This document shows, one piece after another, positions 51,416 to 61,406 of a DNA stretch of 64,000 nt. The notes under the pieces were generated by a model. The model worked only from the letters and a program-made list of their open reading frames with translations. It did not search any database and was not told where the DNA came from. This stretch comes from Meconema thalassinum (Eukaryota > Arthropoda > Insecta > Orthoptera > Tettigoniidae): assembly GCA_946902985.2 (NCBI GenBank), contig OX336389.2, positions 794,034,979 to 794,098,978 of the forward strand. The letters are read 5' to 3'. Numbering within the stretch: the first letter of the stretch is position 1; the number at the start of each line of letters is the position of its first letter. A program made the translations under genes and the position numbers.

Positions 51416-51545
51416 GGTGAGTAAGGCGGGTTGTGCCCATGGCTACTAAAGCCTTGGGTTCTGCCCATACATGACGCGGCCGCCATGTTTGTTTTATGGA
51501 CCCAGCCGCGTCAAGTGGGGCAGAACCCGGCTTACTCACCTACTG
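51415..51545. other. GC-rich centre of symmetry of the inverted repeat
   Basis: tgagtaaggcgggttgtgcc (left) pairs with the complement of ggcagaacccggcttactca (right). Further in, tgacgcggc (51470-51478) pairs with gccgcgtca (51507-51515), and the apex is ccatgtttgttttatgg. The left side holds a small extra duplication (gggttgtgccc and gggttctgccc). A single strand of this region could fold into a tight, GC-rich hairpin. Confidence 0.8.
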
Positions 51546-51559
51546 TTAGTTTTACTCCT

Positions 51560-52090
51560 AGAGACATGAAACTTGGTTTGGGGGCAGAGGGGGCAAAGAC
51601 TATTCATTTACGTAAAACAAACTTTTTAAAAATGTCTAGTTTCCGAAATACAGCCCGATTTCAAAATTATTTCTTTGTCCAAGAAGACTGGGACATGGTT
51701 CGGATGTAGAAGGGGTTAAGACCATTAATTTACGTCAAACAACCTTTCTTGGAAAATTCCAAATTTTGGAAATATAACCCATTTTCAAAATTAATTATTT
51801 TTTGTCCTAGAGAGCTGAAACGTGGTTTGTGGGTAGAGGGGCAATGGACCTTTCATATATGTGAAATACACCTTTTTGTTAAATTCTTAGTTTCCAAAAT
51901 ATAGCCAATTTCAAAATAGAACTTTTTTGGATATGTCCTAGAGACCTGGGACTTAGTTTGTTGGTAGAGGGGGTAAAGACCTATAGTTTACGTCAAATAC
52001 ACGTTTTTTTTATAAAATTCCTGATTTTGGAAATATGACCCATTTTCAAAATATTTTTAGAAGAAAATAAAAATACAATATTATTTTCGA
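51560..52090. repeat. ~120-bp tandem subrepeats, right of the centre
   Basis: These mirror the units at 50740-51415, for example agacatgaaacttggtttg, gcagagggggcaaagac and ttacgtaaaacaaac, repeating every 120-125 bp. One or two units appear to be missing relative to the left side. Confidence 0.75.
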
Positions 52091-53144
52091 CTGGGAGTGG
52101 GATAGAGGTAGGTGTAAGAGTTAACACATGACTTTATATGATCTTTATTTGAAACATATAGCCTACTTTCCCAATTTAACTTTTTAGGAATATTTGAAAA
52201 ATATAATGTTCTTGACTATGCGGTGGGATAGAGGTAAGATTAAGAATTAAGAGTCAATGATGACCTTAGAGTACTTTGGATTTTTGGAATTTTGGTGTGT
52301 TGTAGTTGTTGCTTACAAAAATGGCGGTAAGAATTATGCTGTTATAAAAAGGGCTGACACACTTTGCAAGACCAAGAGAAAAATCCACTTAATACATTAA
52401 CAAAAATGGTAAGAGCAAAGTGGTAAAAAGTTGTAGCAAAGTGGTAACAAAGTGGTAGGTAAGTGGTAGCAAAGTGATAGCAAAGTGGTAGAAAAGTTGG
52501 TGCAATTCAGTTGGTTTGGGTTTTCTTTGGTTTGGTTTTGGTTGATTTCAGTTTGGCTGGGTTAGGTATAAAAGTAAGGGTATTGTTAGTTTACGTTTTG
52601 TATTTCATGAACTAGGCTTAAAGAGTATGCTTAGACAACTTTTTCCGCCTTGGTTTTTTCAATGCCCATACACTTTTACAAGTGCTGTTTGCTAATGCAA
52701 TTGTAAAATGTTGAACACTAGCAGAGTACTACATTTTAGGTAATGCAACATTCCCCATACAATTGTGCCATTTAACTTTTTGTTACATTATTTAAACAAG
52801 GTTTATTTGTATTAAGCCATAACGTAAACCCGCTGTGCGTATTGTTAGTGCTAAGAACAATTGCGCCCCATTATTGGAAAGCATGCTAGTAGTTCAGTGA
52901 GTGCTCATATCCACCGCTAGGTAGAATACTAGTAGTTGCGTGAGTTCTCATATCCACCGCTAGGTAACGATAACTTACTTTGTGTGTTTTATGTGACTAT
53001 CTCGCGAAGTTTGACCACGTGCAAAACATGCTTGTATAAGCTCTGTATATAAACGTAATATACAATAAACCACTAAGTGTACAGAAATAACATGTATAGC
53101 CTTGTCTGGGGTATATATGAGACCTTAGAAAAAAAACTGTCTAA

Positions 53145-53440
53145 TCCATCAGTGAACAGCCTTGTCATACGCAGTAATCATGAGTTGACCTTGACTAGGG
53201 TATAAAATATTGTCAGTTAACTACTACCTCGTACAGTGAATACATGGTGTAAAACTGTCTGACCTGCCAGTGTACAGCCTTGCCATACGCAGTAAATAGC
53301 TGTTACATTTGATTAGGGTATATTAGAGGACCCTTAGCAAGAATATCGTCAGTTGACTACTACCTCTCACGGTGTTCACATCGTGAAAAACTCTCACCCA
53401 CCAGTGTACAGCCTTGTTATACGCAGTAAGAAGCTTTTGG
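53145..53440. repeat. ~125-bp tandem units upstream of right PolB
   Basis: cagccttgtcatacgcagta, cagccttgccatacgcagta and cagccttgttatacgcagta recur at about 53157, 53277 and 53409, mirroring the left-arm set. Units include the words gactactacctc and gtgtacagcc. Confidence 0.8.
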
Positions 53441-53460
53441 GAAAAAATCAACATCTATAA

Positions 53461-56245
53461 TGGAAGAAACTATTTCAAGCTACATGCGCAAAGAGTGGGG
53501 AAAGACTTTTCTTCGAGACTATCATAGAAAGCGTCACGAAGTATCGTGTGGTGAATTTCATCAGTGCAAAACCTGTGGTATCAATTTCTACAATGCATAA
53601 AATGGACGTCGCCATGAAGAATGTTGTAATGTTGTGTTAGGAGGTAAAAGACAAAAACAGAGCCTAAAAACATTACCTACTCTCAATGGTTCCTGATAAT
53701 AATGGACTTCATATGAAACGTCTTTTCAAGGTCGTCTAAATCTTATTTTATACGTTGTGATACGTGTAAGGATATAAATTCATACCTTAAGGAGTCCAAA
53801 CATTAAATAATTAATGCTATGCAGAAAGAACAAGCAATGTACAAGTCGATAAAAAATAATCTCGTGGCTAAATGTACATTCATTCATACGTCTACCAATG
53901 CAATTACAGATCGTGATTTCAAAACACATAATCAGGCGATATTTTTTGAAACAAACTTAAGTAGATTTTTGGAAAAGCAATTTAAAAATGTAACTACTGA
54001 AAGGGAAGAATCTGAGCTAAAAGGGAGTAATTGGGCTTTGCTAGCGGTGGAAGAAGTACGATTGAAAATAAATAAGTATAATCCCTTGCGTGGGAGTATA
54101 TATTCCATTACCAGCAGCTATAAAAGCAAAAATAGCCTGCATTAATCCCCAAAACTATATGGACGAGAGGTGTTTTATGTATGCTATTTTAGAAAAACTG
54201 GTTAGGAAGGATGCTCAACGCATTAGTAAATACAAGGACCTGGAAAACAAGTATGATTTTTCAGTAATTTCGTTTCCTACTTCGTTAGCTGATATTCTGG
54301 AATTTGAAAAAGCCAACAACATGTCCATTAATGTATTTGGACTGGAAGAAAATAACAAACTGTTTCCTCTAAAGGTTGTGGATCAAGAGCTGCAAGACCA
54401 TCGCGACCTTCTACTGCGAAGTTCTTCATCTTGCCAGAACCACTACGTCTTTATTAATGATTTTGATAAACTAGTATGACATCAGATTACTCACCACGGA
54501 CATAAGATATATAAGTAAAAACATTTTTTACTCACTTCGATAATCGTTGTGGGCAACAAGGGATTGAAAAATGAAAAGACCATAGAGCTTTGTGTGTCCT
54601 GCCTGACATTACTAGGGTTGAAATGCCTATTAAAAACACAATTCTGAAATTTTTAATGTGGAAAAATGCTTAGAATACCTTACGTTATATATGCAGGTTT
54701 CGAAAGTATACTCTTACCATATCAAATATGTCTGCCAAATCCTGAGGCAAGTTATACAGTGCCATATCAAAGTCATCTTCATATGAGCTTTGGTATATAC
54801 GTTAAAACCTCACCAGCTGTGGAACACATAAAGACACACCTTTCAAGCCAAACTCTTATTTATCGTGGTCCTGACGCTGCAGAAATGTTTATGGACTGTT
54901 TAATATCAATAGCTAATGAAATTGATCGCCATTACGGCTTAAATATTCCAAAAGCTTTAACTCAGGATTAAGAACTAGAGATCCAATGTTCTGAAACCTG
55001 TTATTTGGGTCATAAAATATTTACCAAAGAGGACTGGAAAGTTAGAGATCATTGCCATATTACAGGTGAATACCCTGGAAGTGCTCACAATAACTGTGAA
55101 TTGAGGTGTAAAACACGCATCCCTGTTCCTGTATTTCTACATAAAATGAGTGGATACGATGCAAATTTTATTGTAAAGCAGTTAGGATGTACTACTGAGA
55201 GAGTGGACGTTATTCCTAACTCCAAAGAATAGTACATCTCCTTCACCAAATATGTTGGAAATCTTAAGCTTCGATTTGTGGATACGTTTAGGTTAATGCC
55301 ACGTTGTTTGGAAAACTTAGTTACCAACTTAACATCGTACCCTGAAACAGACAAGTACTTTGGAAAAGAAAATGCAACGCTCATGACTCGTAAAGGGGTA
55401 TTTCCTTTTGATTACATTGATTCATGGGAAAAGGTAAGAGAAACGTGTTTACCTCCAAAAGTGGCATTCTTAAACAAATTAAGTCAAGTAGATGTTAGCA
55501 AAGAAGAATATGAACATGCTAAAAATGTATGGAATCAGTTCAAAATTAAAACTCTAGGGGAATATAGTGACCTCTACCTAACTTCAGGTGTACTCCTTCT
55601 TGCAGAGAGCTTTGAAATGTTTAGAAACAAAAAACTTGAAACACATCGAGTGGATGCTGCACAATTCTTTACTTCGCCTGGTTTAAGTTTTGTGGCAATG
55701 CTCCTTTACACTGGAATAGAACTGGAATTGCTACATGATTATGATCAGATTCTTTTAATAGAGCCTGGAGTACGTGGAGGAATATGTCAGGTGTCTCATC
55801 GGTATGCTGAAGCTCACAGTAAATACATGGAAACCTATAATTCTGAGAAACCATCGCAGTTTATTACCTATGATGATGCCAACAACCAATACGGGTGGGC
55901 TATGTGGCACTCCCTTCCTTATGGTGGATTTCAGTGGATTTCTCCAGATATAGTTAATCTAGAAACACTAAAGGAAGACGACCCTGTGGGCTACATTCTA
56001 GATGTTGATGTTGATTATCCATTTAACCTTCATGATCTACACAACGATTTACCTTTCCTACCAGAGTGTACACAACCTGAGGCCTCGCCTCTCAAGAAGC
56101 TAATTCCTCATCTTGGAAATCGAAGGAAAAACAATGGAAAATATTCGTAAAAGAATAGAAGTACGTCTTGTAACTGACAGCAAAAAGGCTGAAAAGCTAA
56201 TAGCCAAGCCAACATTTATCGACAGAACAATTCAGCTTTATTATA
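53461..56245 (+). pseudogene. Family B DNA polymerase pseudogene, right arm
   Basis: Mirror copy of the left-arm gene, read rightward. Zinc-finger remnants lie at 53461-53690, with the second Cys of finger one replaced by Trp (RKEWGKTF) and a TAA near 53599. Then come 53819-54145 (ending NKYNPLRG), after the same frame break 54090-54479 (VYIPLPAAIKAKIACIN), 54666-54971 (exonuclease start, with the Asp of ADFE changed to Gly), 55005-55232 (zinc-type DHCHITGEYPGSAHNNCEL) and 55278-56150 (palm start DDANNQYGWAMWHSLPYGGF, 290 codons). Past the arm end, 56128-56245 carries GKTMENIRKRIEVRLVTD and KLIAKPTF, a block that normally lies after polymerase motif B. About 90 residues containing that motif are therefore missing at the join. 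Motif C was not found. Confidence 0.82.
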
Positions 56246-56720
56246 TTAGTATTGATGAGAATAATTAAAAATTATAGTCCAAGGTGCTGATGCCTTCCTT
56301 TTCCAAACAGCTACATTATGCTTTAGTATTTCCTGGCTGATTCTCGTGTAATGCGCTAACTTCAAAACATGGCAGAGTGACAGCTTGTAGCGACCCTGGT
56401 CTCGCCTCAACTTGCTCGATTCAAACATTTTGTCATGCCAGTCTCTCCGCACCGTCTCATAAGTGTGCAATATATAAAAATCCAAAATGGCGTACATCTG
56501 AAATAATTATTTAGATGGTTTTCAATACTCTGAATCTATTATAGCAATCAAACTGAAATGTTGTATGTTGATAGAGGCAATTAACAGAAGTAGAATATAT
56601 GCAAATAGGCTATATAGTTCATAACGGAAATAGTTGTTATTTATGCAGGTATAAGATCATTATCACAGGGTAAGGAAACATTTTCCTAAACAACAATTTC
56701 AGTATAGTACTTTTATCATC
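56246..56720. other. Unassigned stretch between PolB remnant and Tc1 remnant
   Basis: An 83-codon open frame on the minus strand at 56246-56497 has no recognised content. The rest is AT-rich, with no visible repeat. Confidence 0.5.
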
Positions 56721-57470
56721 TCTTATAGCTACGTAGCACTGCAAGAATTATGCGAATAGTCGATCAAAGAGGTATCGGAATGCTACGTGGATGATAATGT
56801 TCCAAGGTAATTCTACCTGTCGTCGCAAATGGTCATGGGATGTCACCGGTAATGGAGATCGGATCAATCGCCTTACCATCATAACCCACACATGCATAAT
56901 GGGGAAATTGTCTGGTGATCGTGTTTGCAAAAGGAATCGATGAACAGTTCAGTGAGCACGTTGGGTAACGCAAGAAATGTGTGAACTTGCTCTGCTCGAC
57001 TGGAAGAGCACATCTTCCTGAAGCTGTAGAATCGACAAAAAAGATCTGGAAGACGTTCTGGATGTATCCTGCACTATTCAGTGTTTCTTCAACAAACACC
57101 AGAGGTGTAGGGTCACTGCAGAATGTGGCTCCCATTACATATTGGTAGTAGTTAGTCCCGTATGTCGCTACCGTATTCACTCTTGTATTCGCCACTCTCC
57201 TGGTCGACACCGCATTCGAAAGCGACCATCACTGATGCCTTGACAGAATCTACTTTCATCACTGCACAAAACTCTGCGCCATTCATCTCACCAGCTGTGT
57301 CTTTCGAGACACTATGGGAGGAAACCTGGGGAAACCTGGTGAGCGAACCCCTGGCCCGTAGCTCTGCTACCACCAACCTGGTTCTAATAGCCCTAGCTGA
57401 CACTGTATGTGGAAAATCTGTCATGATAATTTGTGCTGTGGTCACCTGGCGATAACAATAGCTACTCGTC
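56720..57470 (-). pseudogene. Decayed Tc1-like transposase
   Basis: A cut-and-paste DNA transposase remnant on the minus strand. N-terminal to C-terminal traces: HTVSARAIRTRLVVAELRAR near 57420-57360 (DNA-binding region end); CSDESRFCQG near 57240, giving the first catalytic Asp; then TPLVFVEETLNSAGYIQNV near 57100; and at the end VRRLIRSPLPVTSHDHLRRQ with LFDRL near 56870-56760. The second catalytic block is not readable and the third is damaged (HVWVMM). Several frameshifts and stops separate the pieces. No flanking inverted repeats were found, so the element borders are unknown. Confidence 0.75.
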
Positions 57471-58794
57471 TGGAAACTATAAAATACTAGCTGTTACCCG
57501 CGGCTTCGCCCGCAATAACATTTCGAATCCCGTTATAACATTAGTTATATAGATAGACTAGCAGAAGTACCCGCTCTTCGAACGGTCTTCGGTATTAATA
57601 ACCAGACGTTATCAATTGAGCTACTGTTGCAATGGCTAGGGGCTTGTTATTCCTTCATATGTATAACAGAGCGAAGTTAGCATTCTGGGAATATCACACA
57701 CACTGTTAATTTAAGGGCCTTAAAATGTGGTTTTCGGAGACTCATTATAGTCTCCTGAATTTTGTGTCCCACATTGAGAAGCGCAACATATGCTTTGGTC
57801 GTCCTTTCAGGATAATTTTTATATTTCGCTTATTTTAGCATGTATTTTGAAAAGTTTCTTCCTATACCAATCCTTCAATGAGAAGTACGGTGAAGAGTTT
57901 TATAAATAATTGGTGTATTGATTCTCATGGATACCTAACTTTACGATGCTCCAAGCATTCGAACACGAGTTATAGGCGTACATAAAGATACACAGAAAGG
58001 CTGAAAATCCTTAAGTATGCCTTTCTTCGGAGGGGAAGTAAGGCCGGCGGTCCCATGTCATAGATTTATGGCATGTAATAGAACCTTCCACTAACTACAA
58101 TTGTGTGAAGCTAAATTTGTAGGTTAGATTTGATTAACGCTCTATTAGTTCCAAAGTTTGCCGGTTGCGGTGGCATCTAGTAGCCAAGTCACAGCTAGGT
58201 GTCGTTGACGGTAGCATTTGGTAGCAAAAGTAGGAACTACTGTAAAATGATCGTCTGCAGTCCTTAACTGAAATACAGATAACACACACTAATACAGCCA
58301 TCACAATTAACACCGGTTAGCAGACAGATTCTACACACACGAGACTACGTGAACGCGTTGTTGCAGCTTCTAAACTGAGGACCCAACCAACCAACCTACA
58401 ACAAATTACCCAGAAGTCCGAATATGGATATATCAACCACACGGTTTCAAAAAAAAAAAACATCCTTACGATGAACCCGTTTGTCGAAAAAAAAAAGTTA
58501 GAATGTGCTCAATCTAAATTCACCTAACGTGTACTTCCTGACGTGAAAATAAAATTGAAAACCTCGTAGACGGAACGCAATACACCTCACATAAAGACTG
58601 ACCCTCACCGTTGTGTAAAGTCCCCATCCACAGGAAGACACCTTTAACAAATTATAAAGGCTTGTGGTGCATGGATATTCAGGTTTTTTAGCCACCAATG
58701 GCCCAAATTCCTAATAGCCGCAACAAATACTATTTCAATTGAGTATTTTTTGAAAATAATGTTGCTGTTTGGAGATATAATTCTGTACGACATA

Positions 58795-59272
58795 TCACAC
58801 GTGTAAATCACGTGAAAAAATTCTAGGGTACCCCTTGACCCCCTTATGCGCATTGATGAATTTGACAGTCTACGTTGGTTCCGTGATAACCTTATAGCCA
58901 TTTGCAAACTTTCACAGAAATGTAATAAGTGGAGTTGCATTGATTTTTACAGAAATAGATGGAACGTTGGATGTCTTCTCTTGAGAACCTGATGTCATGG
59001 TTGCCGGCTTGCATTCCTTCATTAGTTTATTAAATTAAATTAGTTTTCTGGGAATATCTCAGAAACTGTTGGTTTTAGAGCCTTAAAATGTAGTTTTCGG
59101 GAACCTTCGAGTTTTGTTTCTGCCACCGAGGGGCTAATAATGAGCTTTGTCTCGTCGTTGTATGCCAAAATATAATAATAATAATAACAATAATAATAAT
59201 AATAATAATAATGATAATAATATAATAAATACAATATAGGGATAGGGATATGAAATACCTTCCGTACCACAC
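58795..59272. repeat. ~475-bp direct repeat, copy 1
   Basis: aaaattctagggtacccctt, tgacccccttatg and gtgataaccttatagcc near 58817-58905, continuing to gggaatatctcagaaactgt at 59050. The same order recurs 474-479 bp downstream. Confidence 0.8.
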
Positions 59273-59680
59273 CCACACGTGAAAATGGCGTGCCAAAATT
59301 CTAGTGTACCCCTTGACCCCCTTAAGTTCATTATACGTATTGATGAATTTTACAGCTTAATTTGGCTCTGTGATAACCTTATAGCCGTTTGAAAACTTCA
59401 CAGTAATGTAATAAATGGAATTGCATTGCATCTTACAGAAATAGATGGTCCTCTGAGATTTTGTTGCCATGGTTACCAGATTGCATTCATTAATTAGATT
59501 ATTAAATGAAATTAGTTTTCTGGGAATATCTCAAAAACTGTTGGTTTTAGGGCCTTAAAATGTGGTTTTCGGGGCCCCCGAGTTTTGTTTCTCACATCGA
59601 GGGGTTGAAAATAAGCTTTGTTGTTTCCTTTTACGCTTATTTCAGCATGAATTTTAAGGGGCTAGGCCCCCTTTTAAGAG
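59273..59680. repeat. ~475-bp direct repeat, copy 2
   Basis: caaaattctagtgtacccct, tgacccccttaag and gtgataaccttatagcc near 59294-59385, then gggaatatctcaaaaactgt at 59522. It differs from copy 1 by scattered changes. Copy 1 also carries a trinucleotide run that copy 2 lacks. Confidence 0.8.
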
Positions 59681-59795
59681 AGGTACGGAGAAGAGTTACA
59701 TCAATGATTAGTGTGGTGCTTCTGATGGATATCTGTATCAAATTTTACGTTGATCCACCCAGCCGTTCTCAAGTTATAAGGACTCGAAGTTGTCC

Positions 59796-59836
<41 letters not shown>

Positions 59837-59941
59837 AATTTTATTTTTGCGCGCATCCGTCATAAAACAGTCTGAAACGTGCAAATAACGCAAATTTCCG
59901 TGGAAATTCAGAAAAAACAGACAAACTTTCATTTTTATATA

Positions 59942-61406
59942 CACACATCAAAAAAAGTTTTGCATCACCTCGGTTCCAAGAGTTCCGGAACCTTTAAATA
60001 CAAAGGGAATAGAGATCAACACAAACAACATTTCAGCTCGTTTTATTGCTCATGAGACCCACACATTGCATGTTGTACCATCATACAGCTAGACTTTCAG
60101 CATTTGTGGTCCAGATTGCAGTACACACCACTACCTCTAATACCCAGTAGCACGTCCTCTTGCATTGATGCATGCCTGTATTCGTCGTGGCATACTATCC
60201 ACAAGTTCATCAAGACACTGTTGGTCCAAATTGTCCCACTCCTCAACGACAATTCGGCGTAAATCTCTCAGAGTGGTTGGTGGGTCAAGACGTCCATAAA
60301 CAGCCCTTTTCAACATATCCCAGGCATGTTCGATAGGGTTCATGTCTGGCGAACATGCTGGCCACTGTAGTCGAGCGATGTCGTTATCTTGAAGGAACGC
60401 ATTCACAAGATGTGCACGATGAGGTCGAGAATTGTCGTCCATGAAGACAAATGCCTCTCCAATATTCTGCCGATATGGGTGCACTATGGGTCGGAGGATG
60501 TCATTCAGGTATCGTAAAGCCGTTTCGGAGCCTTCCATGACCACCAGTGGCGTACGTCGGCCCCACATAATGCCACCCCAAAACATCAGGGAACCACCAC
60601 CTTGCTGCACTCGCTGGACAGTGTGTCTAAGACGTTCAGCCTGACCAGGGTGCCTCCAAACACGTCTCCGACGATTGTCTGGTTGAAGGCATATGCGACA
60701 CTCATCGGTGAAGAGAACGTGATGCCAATTCCGTGGGGTCCATTCAGCATGTTGTTGGGCCCATCTGTACCGCGCTGCATGGTGTCGGGGTTGCAAAGCT
60801 GGACCTCGCCATGGACGTCGGGAGTGAAGTTGCGCATCATGCAGCCTATTGCGCACAGTTTGAGTTGAAACACGACGTCCTGTGGCTGAACGAAACGCAT
60901 TATTCAACATGGTGGCATTGCTGTCAGGGTTCCTCCGAGCGGCAATCCGTAAGTAGCGGTCATCCACTACAGTAGTAGCCCTTGGGCGGCCTGAGCGAGG
61001 CCTGTCATCGACAGTTCCTGTATCTCTGTACCTCCTCCATGTCCGAACAACATCGCTTTGGTTCACTCTGAGACGCCTGGAAACTTCCCTTGTTGAGAGC
61101 CCTTCTTGACACAAAGTAACAATGCGGACGCGATCGAACTGCGGTATTGACCTTCTAGGCATGGTAGAACTACAGACAACATGAGCAGCGTACCTTCGTC
61201 CTGGTGGAATGACTGGAACTGATCGGCTGTCGTACCCCCTCCGTCTAATAGGCCCTGCTCATGCATGGTTGTTTACATCTTTGAGCAGTTTTAGTGACAT
61301 CTATGAACAGTCAAAGGGACTGTATCTTTGATACAATATACACAGTCAACGTCTATATGCCGGAGATCTGGGAACCGAGGTGATGCAAAACTTTTTTTGA
61401 TGTGTG
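59942..61406 (-). mobile_element. Complete Tc1-like transposon with intact inverted repeats
   Basis: The termini are inverted repeats of at least 36 bp that look identical by eye. They begin cacacatcaaaaaaag and continue ttttgcatcacctcggttcc. A TA dinucleotide flanks each end (59940-59941 and 61407-61408), the signature of Tc1/mariner insertion. The 1465-bp length is normal for the family, and it holds one uninterrupted transposase gene. It is the best-preserved mobile element in the window. Confidence 0.93.
60137..61162 (-). CDS. Tc1-like transposase, DD34E, intact
   Basis: A 341-residue protein in one open frame, the usual Tc1 length. Residues 1-110 form the two helix-turn-helix DNA-binding domains, with the GRPR-type basic hook at RPRSGRPR near residue 55. 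The catalytic domain has all three acidic residues: D153 in FTDECR, D243 in MDDNSRPH, and E278 in CSPDMNPIEHAWD, with 34 residues between the last two. The start ATG at 61160-61162 gives the typical MPRRSIPQFDR opening. It binds the element's own inverted repeats and cuts and pastes it at TA sites in the nucleus. Nothing in the sequence suggests damage, so it may be active or recently active. Confidence 0.93.
   Translation of the reverse strand: MPRRSIPQFDRVRIVTLCQEGLSTREVSRRLRVNQSDVVRTWRRYRDTGTVDDRPRSGRPRATTVVDDRYLRIAARRNPDSNATMLNNAFRSATGRRVSTQTVRNRLHDAQLHSRRPWRGPALQPRHHAARYRWAQQHAEWTPRNWHHVLFTDECRICLQPDNRRRRVWRHPGQAERLRHTVQRVQQGGGSLMFWGGIMWGRRTPLVVMEGSETALRYLNDILRPIVHPYRQNIGEAFVFMDDNSRPHRAHLVNAFLQDNDIARLQWPACSPDMNPIEHAWDMLKRAVYGRLDPPTTLRDLRRIVVEEWDNLDQQCLDELVDSMPRRIQACINARGRATGY

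Larger units (their letters stand above)
45890..56100. mobile_element. Giant inverted repeat carrying two outward-facing PolB pseudogenes
   Basis: Sequence from 45890 to about 51490 is repeated in reverse from about 51500 to 56100. Anchors on the two arms: tagtgtacactctggtagg at 45918 against its complement near 56065; tactgcgtatgacaaggctg near 48537 against cagccttgccatacgcagta near 53277; aattgcaccaacttttctac at 50341 against its complement near 52485; tgagtaaggcgggttgtgcc near 51419 against ggcagaacccggcttactca near 51518. The arms meet at ccatgtttgttttatgg (51483-51499), so there is essentially no spacer. The left arm is about 0.9 kb longer because of sequence at 49365-50240 that the right arm lacks. 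Arms differ by many substitutions and indels, so the structure is old. No integrase, capsid or packaging ATPase gene was recognised. Confidence 0.88.
57486..59941. repeat. Composite of dispersed repeats
   Basis: Starts with ctagctgttacccgcggctt, a motif often seen at one end of dispersed arthropod repeats. It contains three related segments with gggaatatc, ctgtt and ccttaaaatgtggttttcgg (about 57693, 59050 and 59524), an (ATA)n-type run at 59172-59222 and a (GACA)n run at 59803-59834. No protein-coding gene was recognised. The matching other end, with tgaatgagtgagtcagtcag and tttgagctttatatag, lies at 62205-62258, so the Tc1-like element appears to sit inside this repeat mass. Confidence 0.6.

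Noticed and set aside
50017..51709. Open frames of 60-92 codons near the palindrome centre
   Set aside because: They fall in tandem subrepeats or insertion sequence, have biased composition and no recognisable domain.
45890..56100. Full Polinton/Maverick element
   Set aside because: Only the polymerase gene was recognised; no integrase, packaging ATPase, protease or capsid gene, and the repeat layout differs.
59040..59331. Tyr- or Ile-rich small proteins
   Set aside because: Translation of a trinucleotide microsatellite.
60586..60975. Open frames opposite the Tc1 transposase
   Set aside because: Shadow frames of the intact 341-residue gene.
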